Assembly (NCBI GenBank): GCA_945836565.1
Contig: CAMALN010000030.1
Coordinates: 1-11,549 of the forward strand
Reading direction: 5' to 3'
Length of the DNA stretch: 11,549 bases
Origin: an uncultured Lachnospiraceae bacterium
Lineage (GTDB): Bacteria; Bacillota; Clostridia; Lachnospirales; Lachnospiraceae
This document shows positions 1 to 7,702 of this stretch, piece by piece. The stretch's first letter is position 1. The number at the start of each line of letters is the position of its first letter. A program made the position numbers and the translations under genes. The notes beneath the pieces are model-generated. The model searched no databases, was not told the origin of the DNA, and saw only the letters and a program-made list of their open reading frames with translations.

Positions 1-18
1 TTTTTGACATTGTACGAG

Positions 19-60
19 CATAAAAAAAGAGAATTCTTTGTAGAATTCCCTTTTTTTATG
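19..60. terminator. Bidirectional intrinsic terminator after the tubulin-like gene
   Basis: The arms at 19-36 and 43-60 form an 18-bp stem with one G-U/A-C mismatch position and a 6-base loop (37-42). The stem core is GAATTC, flanked by a run of seven A on one side and seven T on the other. Read on either strand, a GC-containing hairpin is followed by a T run, so it can stop transcripts from both directions. It starts 17 bases after the stop codon of the tubulin-like gene and should end that transcript. The symmetry leaves room for a convergent gene beyond the left edge, which is not visible here. Confidence 0.88.
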
Positions 61-77
61 TAATATTTTTGTGTTTA

Positions 78-2603
78 TCACAGCAGGTTAGGATAGCTTC
101 TCATATCCTTTCCAACCTCATCTGTATGAAGTCCCTTATAATCGTTTATATCTACTGCATCATAAGCATGCTGCATATCCTCTGCACAGGCAAGTGCTGA
201 CAGAGGAACGCCAATGAATATATCATCCACAGTAATCTCTATTTCACCAAGGTTTGTAGCTATGGTATCCTCCCTCTCATTATAAGGTTCTTCAACCAGA
301 ATATCCTTTATAGCACGGCTGAAGTGTGGCATAGCCTCCGGAAGCGAGATAAATTTTCTATTCTTGGCACTATCCTTGTAATCCTCCTTAAGTATACAAA
401 GCTGCTTCTTTTGAGTCTTCTCCCAAGCACCCTCAACAAATGCCTTTGCTGCCTTATGCATAACCTCATCCCTTACATCATTTTCTGAAGCCACATACAT
501 CATATTAAGCTCCTGCAAGGTAGGATTTTCATCTGCAAAGGATACTGTAAGGAGCTTTTCAGGAGCATATGCACCTATACCTATGAGTGCGCCCCTATAG
601 AGCTTCTCCATATAGTCCTTAACATTTACCGGTCTGCCGCTGTCAATATCTCCCTCATGCTCAACCAAAAGTCTTACAAGTCCTTTTCTCACCTCTTCTA
701 TCCTGTCATCAGTTATATAATCACTAGGCAAAAACTCATGTCTCTTATTACCCTTGAGGAGATATCCCGAAACCTTATTTCCCTGATTGGCAAGATCCGA
801 CATAGCAAGCTCCAAATCCTGTCCGAAAGGAGTATATACCTCGTCTATGTGCTCTGCCTTCTGCCTTAAAAGTCTTATGGCATCACCTATTACATCATGA
901 GTATTCATACCGTCTATGATAATAACACGCTCCTTTTCCATAGCATCCTTAATCATAGCATCATAATACCCGTTCTCAGTCTCTCTCTTTGCAGCAGGAA
1001 AAGCAAAAAATCTCTTCGACACCATATCAGTTATAGAAGATACTATACGTTCATACTCTCCTGTAGGCTTGAATTTATTCATAAGTCCTTCAAGTCTCTT
1101 GAGTCTGGATATAATACCACCATCCACAGCATTATCACCGGTTCCACTCGCACCTATCATATATAAGGTGATATACGGACCATATTCTCTCATATACTTA
1201 TTTACATATTCGTCTATTGATGTACAAAGCTTATTCTTAATAGACTTGGTAAATACCGGTGTTTCATCCCTAAGACGGGAAAGCTGTCTTGGAAGAATGG
1301 TTCTGAGGTCATCCATACCCTTCTTGATAAGCTTATAGCTCGGGCGTTCAAACTGAGCAGGCTTTATCACACCATTTATGCTAAGCTTAACTTCATCTCC
1401 CGGCTTACCATTAAAGAATTCGGTAAGCTCTATAAAGCAAGCTCCCATATCCTTATCAAGCTTTTCCTCAAGGTCAGTCCTCTTATAAAGCATATCCCTT
1501 GCCTGCTTGTATATCTCATATTCACATATATTCTCTATCTCCTTGATAGGAATCTTATAATCTGCTTCGTTTACTACCTTGAAATAACCCTCGCCCTCAT
1601 GGTCGAAGAAATTATCTCTAAGGAGTCTTCTTCGTCCTTCACTGTCAGCCTGACCGATATATTTGTTGCTTGCAAGCTTTCGGATGAAATATGCCACATC
1701 ACTGCATATCATATGAACAGGAACATATCCCTGTTCGTCCTTCTTACCCGAAACCAGCATACAGGCATCAAATATATTTTCCTTCATGCTTAGTCTGTGA
1801 CCACAGCTTTCGAATACATATCCCTCTCCTCTGTTTGCAACACGCATGAGATAATCAATCTCCTTAAGTGTAGCACATCCATTGGCATTAAGACGCGAAA
1901 CCAATTCCTCATTTTTCATGATTTCCTTATCTGCGAAGAGAACATCAGGAAGCAACAGACATCCTCCTATTCTGAAATTAGTCCATTTTCTGGATTTGGC
2001 AAATGCTTTGATATTATATGTAACGTCTGCAAGTATACCACTTCCGGTACCTCCGGCAACACTTGATACTATAAGCACATCAAGCTTATGGCCTTCTGAA
2101 CGATTATATATCTCCTCGAGCTTTTCAAAAAGCATAATTCTCATGTCCTCATAAGCATTTGAGAACATAAGTCTTCCTATCTGCCTGTTACCCTCGGCGC
2201 CTTCAGTACCTATGCCTATAGCAGGAAAATCTCTTCTCATCCACTTCGCAAGCTCAGGTCCCTTTGGGTTAGCCTCGATACCATTCGACAAAATATTTGC
2301 CAGATTTGGTCGGTATATACTTATGACCTCAAGAGCATTTAGACCAAAGCCCTCCTTGCTGTCCTCTATAGTCTGCTGCATAGCCGGAATATCTGAATCG
2401 ATAAGAAGATAATTGATATTATCCTCGTATGTGATTTCATTCATCAGCATGCTCTTAAGACTACATAATACACTTGCGCCAATTCCCCCGAGACCTATAA
2501 CGAGTAAATCCCTATTGATTGCATTATCATTATCGTCTTTTCCAAATATTCTTATATCCTTGAGTCTTTTGAACTCTTCCTTTTGAGTATCAATTAATAT
2601 CAT
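78..2603 (-). CDS. Tubulin/FtsZ-like GTPase family protein (Tubulin_2 type), 841 aa
   Basis: Seen: near the N terminus there is a Rossmann-like glycine loop GLGGIG (residues 37-42), then YLLIDSD (about 65-71), then GAEGNRQIGRL (135-145), then AGGTGSG (183-189), which matches the tubulin/FtsZ phosphate-binding signature loop. RLNANGCATLKEIDY (237-251) fits the nucleotide-contacting helix after the core. These blocks in this order are typical of the bacterial tubulin-like family Pfam calls Tubulin_2. I cannot find a clear T7 catalytic NxDxxD motif. The rest (about 300-841) is not recognised. It is mostly charged and probably helical, with no obvious membrane segment, and its end (GVPLSAL...GLHTDE) resembles, as I recall, the C terminus of longer family members. 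Start: ATG at 2603 follows a good GAGGAG site at 7 bases; an in-frame ATG at 2660 lies upstream of the -10 element and is rejected. Function is unknown. GTP binding and polymerisation are inferences. It is probably cytoplasmic, and the gene has its own promoter and terminator. Confidence 0.85.
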   Translation of the reverse strand: MILIDTQKEEFKRLKDIRIFGKDDNDNAINRDLLVIGLGGIGASVLCSLKSMLMNEITYEDNINYLLIDSDIPAMQQTIEDSKEGFGLNALEVISIYRPNLANILSNGIEANPKGPELAKWMRRDFPAIGIGTEGAEGNRQIGRLMFSNAYEDMRIMLFEKLEEIYNRSEGHKLDVLIVSSVAGGTGSGILADVTYNIKAFAKSRKWTNFRIGGCLLLPDVLFADKEIMKNEELVSRLNANGCATLKEIDYLMRVANRGEGYVFESCGHRLSMKENIFDACMLVSGKKDEQGYVPVHMICSDVAYFIRKLASNKYIGQADSEGRRRLLRDNFFDHEGEGYFKVVNEADYKIPIKEIENICEYEIYKQARDMLYKRTDLEEKLDKDMGACFIELTEFFNGKPGDEVKLSINGVIKPAQFERPSYKLIKKGMDDLRTILPRQLSRLRDETPVFTKSIKNKLCTSIDEYVNKYMREYGPYITLYMIGASGTGDNAVDGGIISRLKRLEGLMNKFKPTGEYERIVSSITDMVSKRFFAFPAAKRETENGYYDAMIKDAMEKERVIIIDGMNTHDVIGDAIRLLRQKAEHIDEVYTPFGQDLELAMSDLANQGNKVSGYLLKGNKRHEFLPSDYITDDRIEEVRKGLVRLLVEHEGDIDSGRPVNVKDYMEKLYRGALIGIGAYAPEKLLTVSFADENPTLQELNMMYVASENDVRDEVMHKAAKAFVEGAWEKTQKKQLCILKEDYKDSAKNRKFISLPEAMPHFSRAIKDILVEEPYNEREDTIATNLGEIEITVDDIFIGVPLSALACAEDMQHAYDAVDINDYKGLHTDEVGKDMRSYPNLL

Positions 2604-2642
2604 GGCATTTCTCCTCAAAAAATAATGACTACAGTTAAGCAG

Positions 2643-2671
2643 ATTATAGCACCACAGCATTGAAAATTCTA
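2643..2671 (-). promoter_or_regulatory. Probable extended -10 promoter of the tubulin-like gene
   Basis: The minus strand carries a perfect TATAAT at 2643-2648 preceded by TGC, giving the extended -10 form TGnTATAAT (2643-2651). The hexamer 17 bases upstream (TAGAAT, 2666-2671) matches the sigma-A -35 consensus at only three positions, as is common with extended -10 promoters. The expected start is near 2636, giving a leader of about 33 bases with the ribosome binding site. It lies in the 97-base gap after spoIVB. It suggests vegetative (sigma-A-type) expression independent of spoIVB. Confidence 0.6.
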
Positions 2672-2700
2672 TACCGAATTGATTTTTTCTTAAATATACA

Positions 2701-3780
2701 TTATTTGAGCATTTCCTCTATCATGATTCCGTATCCCCTGCTCGAATCATTTACAAAAACGTGGGTTACAGCGCCTATAAGCTTACCATTTTGTATAATC
2801 GGGCTTCCGCTCATACCCTGCACTATTCCCCCTGTCATATCAAGCAGCCTTTCATCAGTAACATGTATTTCTATATTTTTCTCTTTTTTACTTGCATCAA
2901 GGTTTATCTTATCTATCATCACAGTGTATTTTTCCCGTTTGCCACTTACACACGATATAATATATGCTTCTCCTATACATATATCATCCTTTGTTCCGAG
3001 TCCTACCCATTCGTCATCTATCTCACCATGATAATTTGACGTAAGATAACCTGATATACCATAATACTCGTTCGCACTCACCTTACCTATCATATTCTCC
3101 GGAGCATAATCTATGATTCCCTCCAGTCTGCCCGGAGTATTTTCTTCCGGTTTTCTAATATTCATAAGCTTTGCATTATATATTGCTCCCTCCGATATTC
3201 TGAATATCTCTCCTGTATCGATATCATTTATACTGTGTCCCAATGCAGCAAAGCCGGTCTTGTCAACAAAGGTCAACGTTCCTATGCCTGATATATCATC
3301 CTTTATCCATATTCCGAGCTTGTATGTGCCATCCTGTGCCTTTTGTGCTCTTACCTTAAGCTTATGTCTTATATTGTCTCTAAAAAGGTCAAGACAAATC
3401 TCCTTATCGCCGGCCTTCGCAAGCTTATCCATAAAATCAGCCTTGTTCTCTATATCAACACCATCGATTTTACTTATATAATCTCCTTTTTGCACTACAT
3501 CCTCACATGGTGACACCTTTACTCCATCCGAATTTACAAACGAGCAAACAGTGGTTACCATAACGCCCTTTGTCTTCACATATATCCCTATAGGTTCACC
3601 TGAAGGGTATACCTTATAATTTACATCATTTATATCATATGCTACGCTTGGCTTTGTCCTGTTTATCTCATTGACGCATCTGTACGAGCCAAGTCCTACC
3701 GCTATAGCAATCAAAGTAAATATAACCGAAAGACATATTCCTAAGAATATTCTGTATCTCTTCGTGGTCTTATCAGACAT
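2701..3780 (-). CDS. spoIVB: SpoIVB sporulation serine peptidase (S55 family), 359 aa
   Basis: In Bacillus, SpoIVB is made in the forespore, is secreted into the space between the forespore membranes, and cleaves SpoIVFA so that pro-sigma-K can be processed. Seen: one N-terminal membrane segment (about 10-30), a PDZ-like domain (about 65-150, with QKGDYISKIDG), then the peptidase domain beginning with GIGTLTF. GHS gives His182, TDERLLD gives Asp309, and GMSGSP gives Ser324. The His-Ser distance (142) and Asp-Ser distance (15) equal those I recall for B. subtilis His236, Asp363 and Ser378, so the enzyme looks active. It is shorter than the Bacillus protein (about 425 aa). Start: ATG at 3780, 7 bases after GGGGAGG. 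The frame stays open upstream to a TTG at 3849, but that stretch crosses a terminator hairpin and is rejected. recN is 73 bases upstream; spo0A, the usual downstream neighbour in Clostridia, is not next. Confidence 0.95.
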   Translation of the reverse strand: MSDKTTKRYRIFLGICLSVIFTLIAIAVGLGSYRCVNEINRTKPSVAYDINDVNYKVYPSGEPIGIYVKTKGVMVTTVCSFVNSDGVKVSPCEDVVQKGDYISKIDGVDIENKADFMDKLAKAGDKEICLDLFRDNIRHKLKVRAQKAQDGTYKLGIWIKDDISGIGTLTFVDKTGFAALGHSINDIDTGEIFRISEGAIYNAKLMNIRKPEENTPGRLEGIIDYAPENMIGKVSANEYYGISGYLTSNYHGEIDDEWVGLGTKDDICIGEAYIISCVSGKREKYTVMIDKINLDASKKEKNIEIHVTDERLLDMTGGIVQGMSGSPIIQNGKLIGAVTHVFVNDSSRGYGIMIEEMLK

Positions 3781-3786
3781 AAGCTT

Positions 3787-3795
3787 ACCTCCCCT
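3787..3795 (-). promoter_or_regulatory. spoIVB ribosome binding site that fixes the start
   Basis: The minus strand reads AGGGGAGGT, followed by AAGCTT and ATG. This is a near-perfect Shine-Dalgarno with 7 bases between GGAGG and the start at 3780. It decides against the longer in-frame reading. It sits directly after the T tract of the recN terminator. Confidence 0.85.
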
Positions 3796-3829
3796 AAAAA
3801 AATAAGAGTACATTCCCTGTACTCTTATT
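3796..3829 (-). terminator. Intrinsic terminator between recN and spoIVB
   Basis: A perfect 12-bp stem (3818-3829 with 3801-3812, AATAAGAGTACA and its complement), a 5-base loop and a run of seven T (3802-3796) follow on the minus strand, 24 bases after the recN stop codon. It works only in the minus direction. It should end the xseA-recN transcript. Because the spoIVB ribosome binding site begins at the end of the T tract, spoIVB must be expressed by readthrough or from a promoter inside or upstream of the hairpin. Confidence 0.85.
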
Positions 3830-3853
3830 ATCAGTTGCGGTGCCTCCAAATAA

Positions 3854-5542
3854 TCAGTTTAATTTTGCTTTATCTGCCAAATCCTTCATCTCTTTAGCAG
3901 AAGCAAGTGTCGCTTCCGTTATGGATGCACCACCCAGAAGTCTCGATATCTCTCTTATCTCCTCTTCCTTATCAAGCTTCCTTATATTGGTAAAGGTTTT
4001 ATTATTTTCCACATTCTTTTCTATACAAAAATGGGTGTCAGCCATAGCTGCAATCTGTGGTAAATGCGTGATACAGATAACCTGGTGTGATTTACTTATT
4101 ACAGAAAGCTTCTCTGCAACCTTCTGTGCTGTCCTTCCGCTTATTCCGACATCAATTTCATCAAATATAAGTGTTGGTGTATCGTCCTCACCTGCAAAGG
4201 TTGCTTTTATGGCAAGCATAACACGCGAAAGCTCACCACCGGAGGCAACCTCATAAAGCGGTCTTATCGGCTCTCCGACATTTGTCGATATCACAAAGCA
4301 CGCTTGATCGTTTCCATTTGTCGAAAAATCCGCAAGCTTCTTCCACTCCATATCAAATTCGACAGCAGGAAAGTTAAGCTCAGTAAGAGCTTCCTTAACA
4401 AGCCCGCATAGCTTTACCGCAAAATTCTTTCTACATAAAGTAAGCTTGTCTGAGCTTTCACCAAGCTTTGCTTCTACATCTCTCAGTTTTCCCTCAAGTG
4501 CGTTTATATATTCATCATAATCCTCAAGCTTTTTATATTCTTGTTCAAGCCTTCCAAGATTTTCCAATATATCAGGTATGCTTTTGCCGTATTTTGCCTT
4601 TAATGAATTGATTAAATCAAGTCTTAATTCAGTCTCGTGAAGAGTCTCCTCGTCTATATCCATACTCTTCATGTATGCTGAAAGCTCACTGTTAAAGTCA
4701 TTTAATATACTGTCGATATCTGTCAATGCAGCCTTAAGATTCTCAGCATCCTCGTCAAGCTCTGCAACTCTTCTCATATTTTCAAGAGCTCTGCCTATCA
4801 TCTCTCCTGCACCCGAACGTCCGAAATCATATCCGGTAAGCTCGTATATTTCTCCCGAAAGTGTAAGCAGCTCCTTTGCATTCTTAAGCTTTTTGTATAA
4901 TATCTCTAACGCTTCATCCTCTCCTGCTACAAGCTTTGCCGCATTTATCTCCGATATCTGATATTCCAGAAAATCCCTTCTTTTATTCTTCTCAATCTCA
5001 TCCATAGCTGAGCCTTCAAGCTCTTCCTTTATATCACGGTACTCTCTGTAAAGCCTTGATACCTCAGCCTTTAGTACGGCTATAGCTTCTCCGCCGAAGC
5101 TGTCAATTATTTCAAGATGCTTTGATACCTTAAGCAGAGTCTGCTGCTCGTGCTGCGCATGCAGATCAAGCAATAATGCAGTTACCTCCTTAAGCTTTGC
5201 AGTAGTAACAACCACATCATTTATGCGATTGACACTTCTTCCGTTCGCAACAAGCCTCCTTGATATCAGAAGCTCTCCGTCCCCTGCATCTATATTAAGT
5301 TCCCCGAGCTTTTTCTTAAGACCATCACTTTCTACGGAAAACAAAAGCTCTACTACTCCATCCTTATCCTCATCCCTCAATATATCTCTGGAGAATTTGC
5401 CTCCCAAGCCTATTCCGAGTGAGCCTATTATAATGGATTTTCCTGCACCTGTCTCACCGGTCAGGATATTCAAGCCATCAAAAAAATCTATACTCAAATC
5501 ATCTATCAGTATTATATTACTGATATGCATATGCAATAACAT
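3854..5542 (-). CDS. recN: DNA repair protein RecN, 562 aa
   Basis: RecN is an SMC-like ATPase recruited early to DNA double-strand breaks, where it tethers DNA for recombinational repair. Seen: Walker A GETGAGKS at residues 29-36, a long helical, charge-rich middle (about 150-370) expected to form the antiparallel coiled coil, the ABC signature SGGELS at 434-439, and Walker B LIFDE at 458-462 followed by DVGISG. Length is normal for the family (about 550-570). The N terminus MLLHMHISNIILIDDL matches the usual RecN opening, and GGAGG lies 7 bases before the ATG. It is 21 bases after argR and is the last gene before a strong terminator. I saw no clear SOS operator near it, so expression probably comes from the upstream operon. 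Confidence 0.97.
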   Translation of the reverse strand: MLLHMHISNIILIDDLSIDFFDGLNILTGETGAGKSIIIGSLGIGLGGKFSRDILRDEDKDGVVELLFSVESDGLKKKLGELNIDAGDGELLISRRLVANGRSVNRINDVVVTTAKLKEVTALLLDLHAQHEQQTLLKVSKHLEIIDSFGGEAIAVLKAEVSRLYREYRDIKEELEGSAMDEIEKNKRRDFLEYQISEINAAKLVAGEDEALEILYKKLKNAKELLTLSGEIYELTGYDFGRSGAGEMIGRALENMRRVAELDEDAENLKAALTDIDSILNDFNSELSAYMKSMDIDEETLHETELRLDLINSLKAKYGKSIPDILENLGRLEQEYKKLEDYDEYINALEGKLRDVEAKLGESSDKLTLCRKNFAVKLCGLVKEALTELNFPAVEFDMEWKKLADFSTNGNDQACFVISTNVGEPIRPLYEVASGGELSRVMLAIKATFAGEDDTPTLIFDEIDVGISGRTAQKVAEKLSVISKSHQVICITHLPQIAAMADTHFCIEKNVENNKTFTNIRKLDKEEEIREISRLLGGASITEATLASAKEMKDLADKAKLN

Positions 5543-5563
5543 ATCTCTTCCTCCGTATGCTTA

Positions 5564-6031
5564 TCACATCTTTTTCATATGCAAGCCATCAGACGAGCGA
5601 AGCAGCTCGATGACATTTGCAGCCTGCTCCTTATGTCTTATCGCCACAAATATAGTATCATCACCGGCTATACATCCCATGATTTCATCAACGGTAAGAT
5701 TATCTATAACAGCGGCTATCGCCATCGCCATACCGGATACGGTTCTGATAACTATTATATTCTCAGAATGCTCTATAGAGATAACTCCGCTGTTAAGCAC
5801 ATGCTTATAGCTGCTGATACCTTTAGAGCTGTCTCTTCCACCCACAGCGTATCTGCGTCCACCAATTCCATCTGAAATCTTGTCCAGCTTAAGCTCTCTT
5901 ATGTCTCTTGAAATGGTTGCCTGCGTGGCACTTAACCCTTGTTCATTTAAGAGTCTGGCAAGCTCCTCCTGAGTATCTACCGAACGGCTTGAAATTATAG
6001 ACAATATGGCTTCCTGCCTTTTGTTCTTCAT
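5564..6031 (-). CDS. argR: Arginine repressor ArgR/AhrC, 155 aa
   Basis: ArgR is a hexameric transcription regulator that binds ARG boxes when arginine is present, repressing arginine synthesis and in some species activating catabolism. Seen: an N-terminal winged helix (about 1-65) with the recognition helix region SATQATISRDIRELKL (34-49), a short linker, then the C-terminal oligomerisation and arginine-binding domain with TVSGMAMAIAAVID (97-110) and GCIAGDDTIFV (119-129). Length is typical. Its ATG overlaps the nadK stop by 4 bases (ATGA), with GGAGG inside the nadK end, so translation is likely coupled. No arginine genes occur here; placement in this cluster beside recN is a common Firmicute arrangement and says little about its targets. 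Confidence 0.96.
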   Translation of the reverse strand: MKNKRQEAILSIISSRSVDTQEELARLLNEQGLSATQATISRDIRELKLDKISDGIGGRRYAVGGRDSSKGISSYKHVLNSGVISIEHSENIIVIRTVSGMAMAIAAVIDNLTVDEIMGCIAGDDTIFVAIRHKEQAANVIELLRSSDGLHMKKM

Positions 6032-6861
6032 TGATTGCCGCCTCCTATCTTGTCTCGCAATACTCTATAGAAATTCATATCATACAGCTTGATAAATCGT
6101 ACCTTGATATCCGATACTGCAACCTTTATCATATCCCCTGCGGAAAGCTCTGCACTCTGAACGCCATCCACTGATACAATAGCTTCCTTATCCTGAGTCT
6201 TTCTCTGTTTTACTATCTCTATCTCAATCACGGCATCCGTATCAAACACTACGCTTTTGGCAGTAAGTGAATGCGGTGAAATAGGCGTAACAAGTATTGC
6301 CTTAGACTTTGGACTTACTATCGGTCCTCCGGCAGACAGATTATATCCTGTAGAGCCTGTTGGTGTAGCCACTATAACACCGTCTGCTTCATAGGTATCC
6401 AGCAGTTGTCCGTTCACGTATATTTTAAGACCTATTACACGCGAGAAGCCGGCTCTGGAAATAACGATATCATTGAGAGCGTTATAGCAACTGCCACCTA
6501 TCAGACCCTCGCACATCATACGCTCCTCTATGCTAAAGCTCTCGTCGAATAATCTGTCTATGGCATTTCTTGCATTTGACTGCTCAATCTCTGTTAAAAA
6601 TCCCAAGGTCCCGAGATTGATACCCATAAGCGGAATGCCGCTTTCGCCGATATAATGTGCTGCACGAAGCATAGTCCCGTCACCGCCGAGTACAATCACA
6701 GCATCTATATCCTGCAGCTTTGCTTCAGGCACAATAGCCGAGAACTCATCTACTACAATTCTCGCGCGTCCGCCCTTACTCTCTATGTAATTAACCAATT
6801 CATTACTAAGTCCCAGATCATTATCCTTATCAGGATTAGCAAATATCAGAAAGCTATTCAT
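6028..6861 (-). CDS. nadK: NAD kinase, 277 aa
   Basis: This cytoplasmic enzyme phosphorylates the 2' hydroxyl of NAD to make NADP, using ATP or polyphosphate. Seen: the GGDGT motif at residues 59-63, NLGTLGFLTE at 82-91, the ND pair at 130-131, the DG...TPTGSTGY block at 160-173, and TPISPHSLTAKSVV at about 192-205. Together these are the full NadK signature set. Length (277) is normal for Firmicutes. The start ATG overlaps the tlyA end by 8 bases, with a modest AAGGA site inside tlyA. It overlaps argR by 4 bases. NADPH demand of the MEP pathway is a plausible but unproved reason for its place beside dxs. Confidence 0.97.
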   Translation of the reverse strand: MNSFLIFANPDKDNDLGLSNELVNYIESKGGRARIVVDEFSAIVPEAKLQDIDAVIVLGGDGTMLRAAHYIGESGIPLMGINLGTLGFLTEIEQSNARNAIDRLFDESFSIEERMMCEGLIGGSCYNALNDIVISRAGFSRVIGLKIYVNGQLLDTYEADGVIVATPTGSTGYNLSAGGPIVSPKSKAILVTPISPHSLTAKSVVFDTDAVIEIEIVKQRKTQDKEAIVSVDGVQSAELSAGDMIKVAVSDIKVRFIKLYDMNFYRVLRDKIGGGNQ

Positions 6862-7699
6862 CCTTTACTTCCTTCTTCTCAAGTATTATATGAGAATCCT
6901 CAACAATTTTGTCTATATATGCATCATCTATCACTGTTATCTCTTCTGATTCAGAAGCTATATTCTTCGCCAGATACAGAAGGTATTCGATATTACCCTC
7001 CGGTCCCTTCACAGGTGAAAAATCAAGCTTAAGCGGTGTAAGGTCTATGCTCTTCGCAAAGTCTACAACCATACGTATAACCTCACTGTGAACATTTTTG
7101 TCCCTGACTACGCCCTTCTTGCCAACCTTTTCCCTGCCGGCCTCGAATTGTGGCTTGATAAGGCACACTATCCTTCCCTCATCCGTCAGAAGCTCCTTCA
7201 CCGGACCTAAAACCTTGGTGAGTGATATAAATGACACATCAATAGATGCAAAATCAATCCTGTCATCTATATCCTCCGGAGTCACGTAGCGTATGTTGGT
7301 TTTCTCCATACATACAACACGCTCATCATTTCTAAGCTTCCAGTCAAGCTGTCCGTGTCCTACATCTACCGCATATACCTTTACCGCACCATTCTGAAGC
7401 ATACAATCGGTAAAGCCTCCCGTAGATGAACCTACATCCATACATACCATTTCATCAAGTCTCAAGCCAAAATTATTCATAGCCTTCTCAAGCTTAAGAC
7501 CGCCACGGCTTACATATCTAAGTGTGTTTCCTTTTACTACTATATCTACTGTTGTCGGAAATGTGCTTCCTGCCTTGTCCTCCTTATTTCCGTCTACATA
7601 GACTATACCGGACATTATAATGGCCTTTGCCTTCTCTCTGGAAGCCGCAAGCCCTCTTTCGACTAAAAGCACATCCAATCTCTCTTTTGCCGCCTTCAT
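6854..7699 (-). CDS. tlyA: TlyA family rRNA (cytidine-2'-O)-methyltransferase, 281 aa
   Basis: TlyA proteins transfer a methyl group from S-adenosylmethionine to ribose 2'-OH in rRNA; in Mycobacterium the targets are 16S C1409 and 23S C1920, and some members have also been reported as hemolysins. Seen: an S4 RNA-binding domain (about 6-65, RLDVLLVERGLAASREKAKA) and an FtsJ-like methyltransferase domain with the SAM loop DVGSSTGGF (88-96). Lys69, Asp154, Lys182 and Glu238 form the expected K-D-K-E tetrad, and these numbers equal those I recall for the mycobacterial protein. The start is 3 bases after the dxs stop, with AAAGGTGAG as ribosome binding site. Methylase function is likely; its exact rRNA target here is inferred, and the short TlyA type may modify only 23S. 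Confidence 0.94.
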   Translation of the reverse strand: MKAAKERLDVLLVERGLAASREKAKAIIMSGIVYVDGNKEDKAGSTFPTTVDIVVKGNTLRYVSRGGLKLEKAMNNFGLRLDEMVCMDVGSSTGGFTDCMLQNGAVKVYAVDVGHGQLDWKLRNDERVVCMEKTNIRYVTPEDIDDRIDFASIDVSFISLTKVLGPVKELLTDEGRIVCLIKPQFEAGREKVGKKGVVRDKNVHSEVIRMVVDFAKSIDLTPLKLDFSPVKGPEGNIEYLLYLAKNIASESEEITVIDDAYIDKIVEDSHIILEKKEVKDE

Positions 7700-7702
7700 A
7701 TC

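Noticed and set aside
1..36. Plus-strand promoter based on TTGACA at 4-9
   Set aside because: No -10 hexamer lies 16-18 bases downstream; that position is inside the A tract and stem of the terminator.
2604..2660. N-terminal extension of the tubulin-like protein from ATG at 2660
   Set aside because: That ATG lies upstream of the -10 element, has no ribosome binding site, and adds a cysteine/aromatic stretch unlike the family start. The ATG at 2603 follows GAGGAG.
2661..2700. Terminator between spoIVB and the tubulin-like gene
   Set aside because: Only a 5-bp AATTC/GAATT stem with a weak T run is present, and it overlaps the promoter; too weak to call.
3781..3849. N-terminal extension of SpoIVB from TTG at 3849
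   Set aside because: It crosses the terminator hairpin, and the ATG at 3780 has a near-perfect ribosome binding site and gives the expected short cytoplasmic tail before the membrane segment.
2284..4330. Spo0A-box-like TGTCGAA/TTCGACA sequences
   Set aside because: Those I found lie inside coding regions (for example within the tubulin-like gene and recN), not near promoters, and are expected by chance.
5223..5810. Long plus-strand open frame opposite recN and argR, and other plus-strand frames across the window
   Set aside because: They lie wholly opposite well-recognised genes, are Ser/Ile/Leu-rich in the way antisense frames of this codon use are, and lack recognisable domains.
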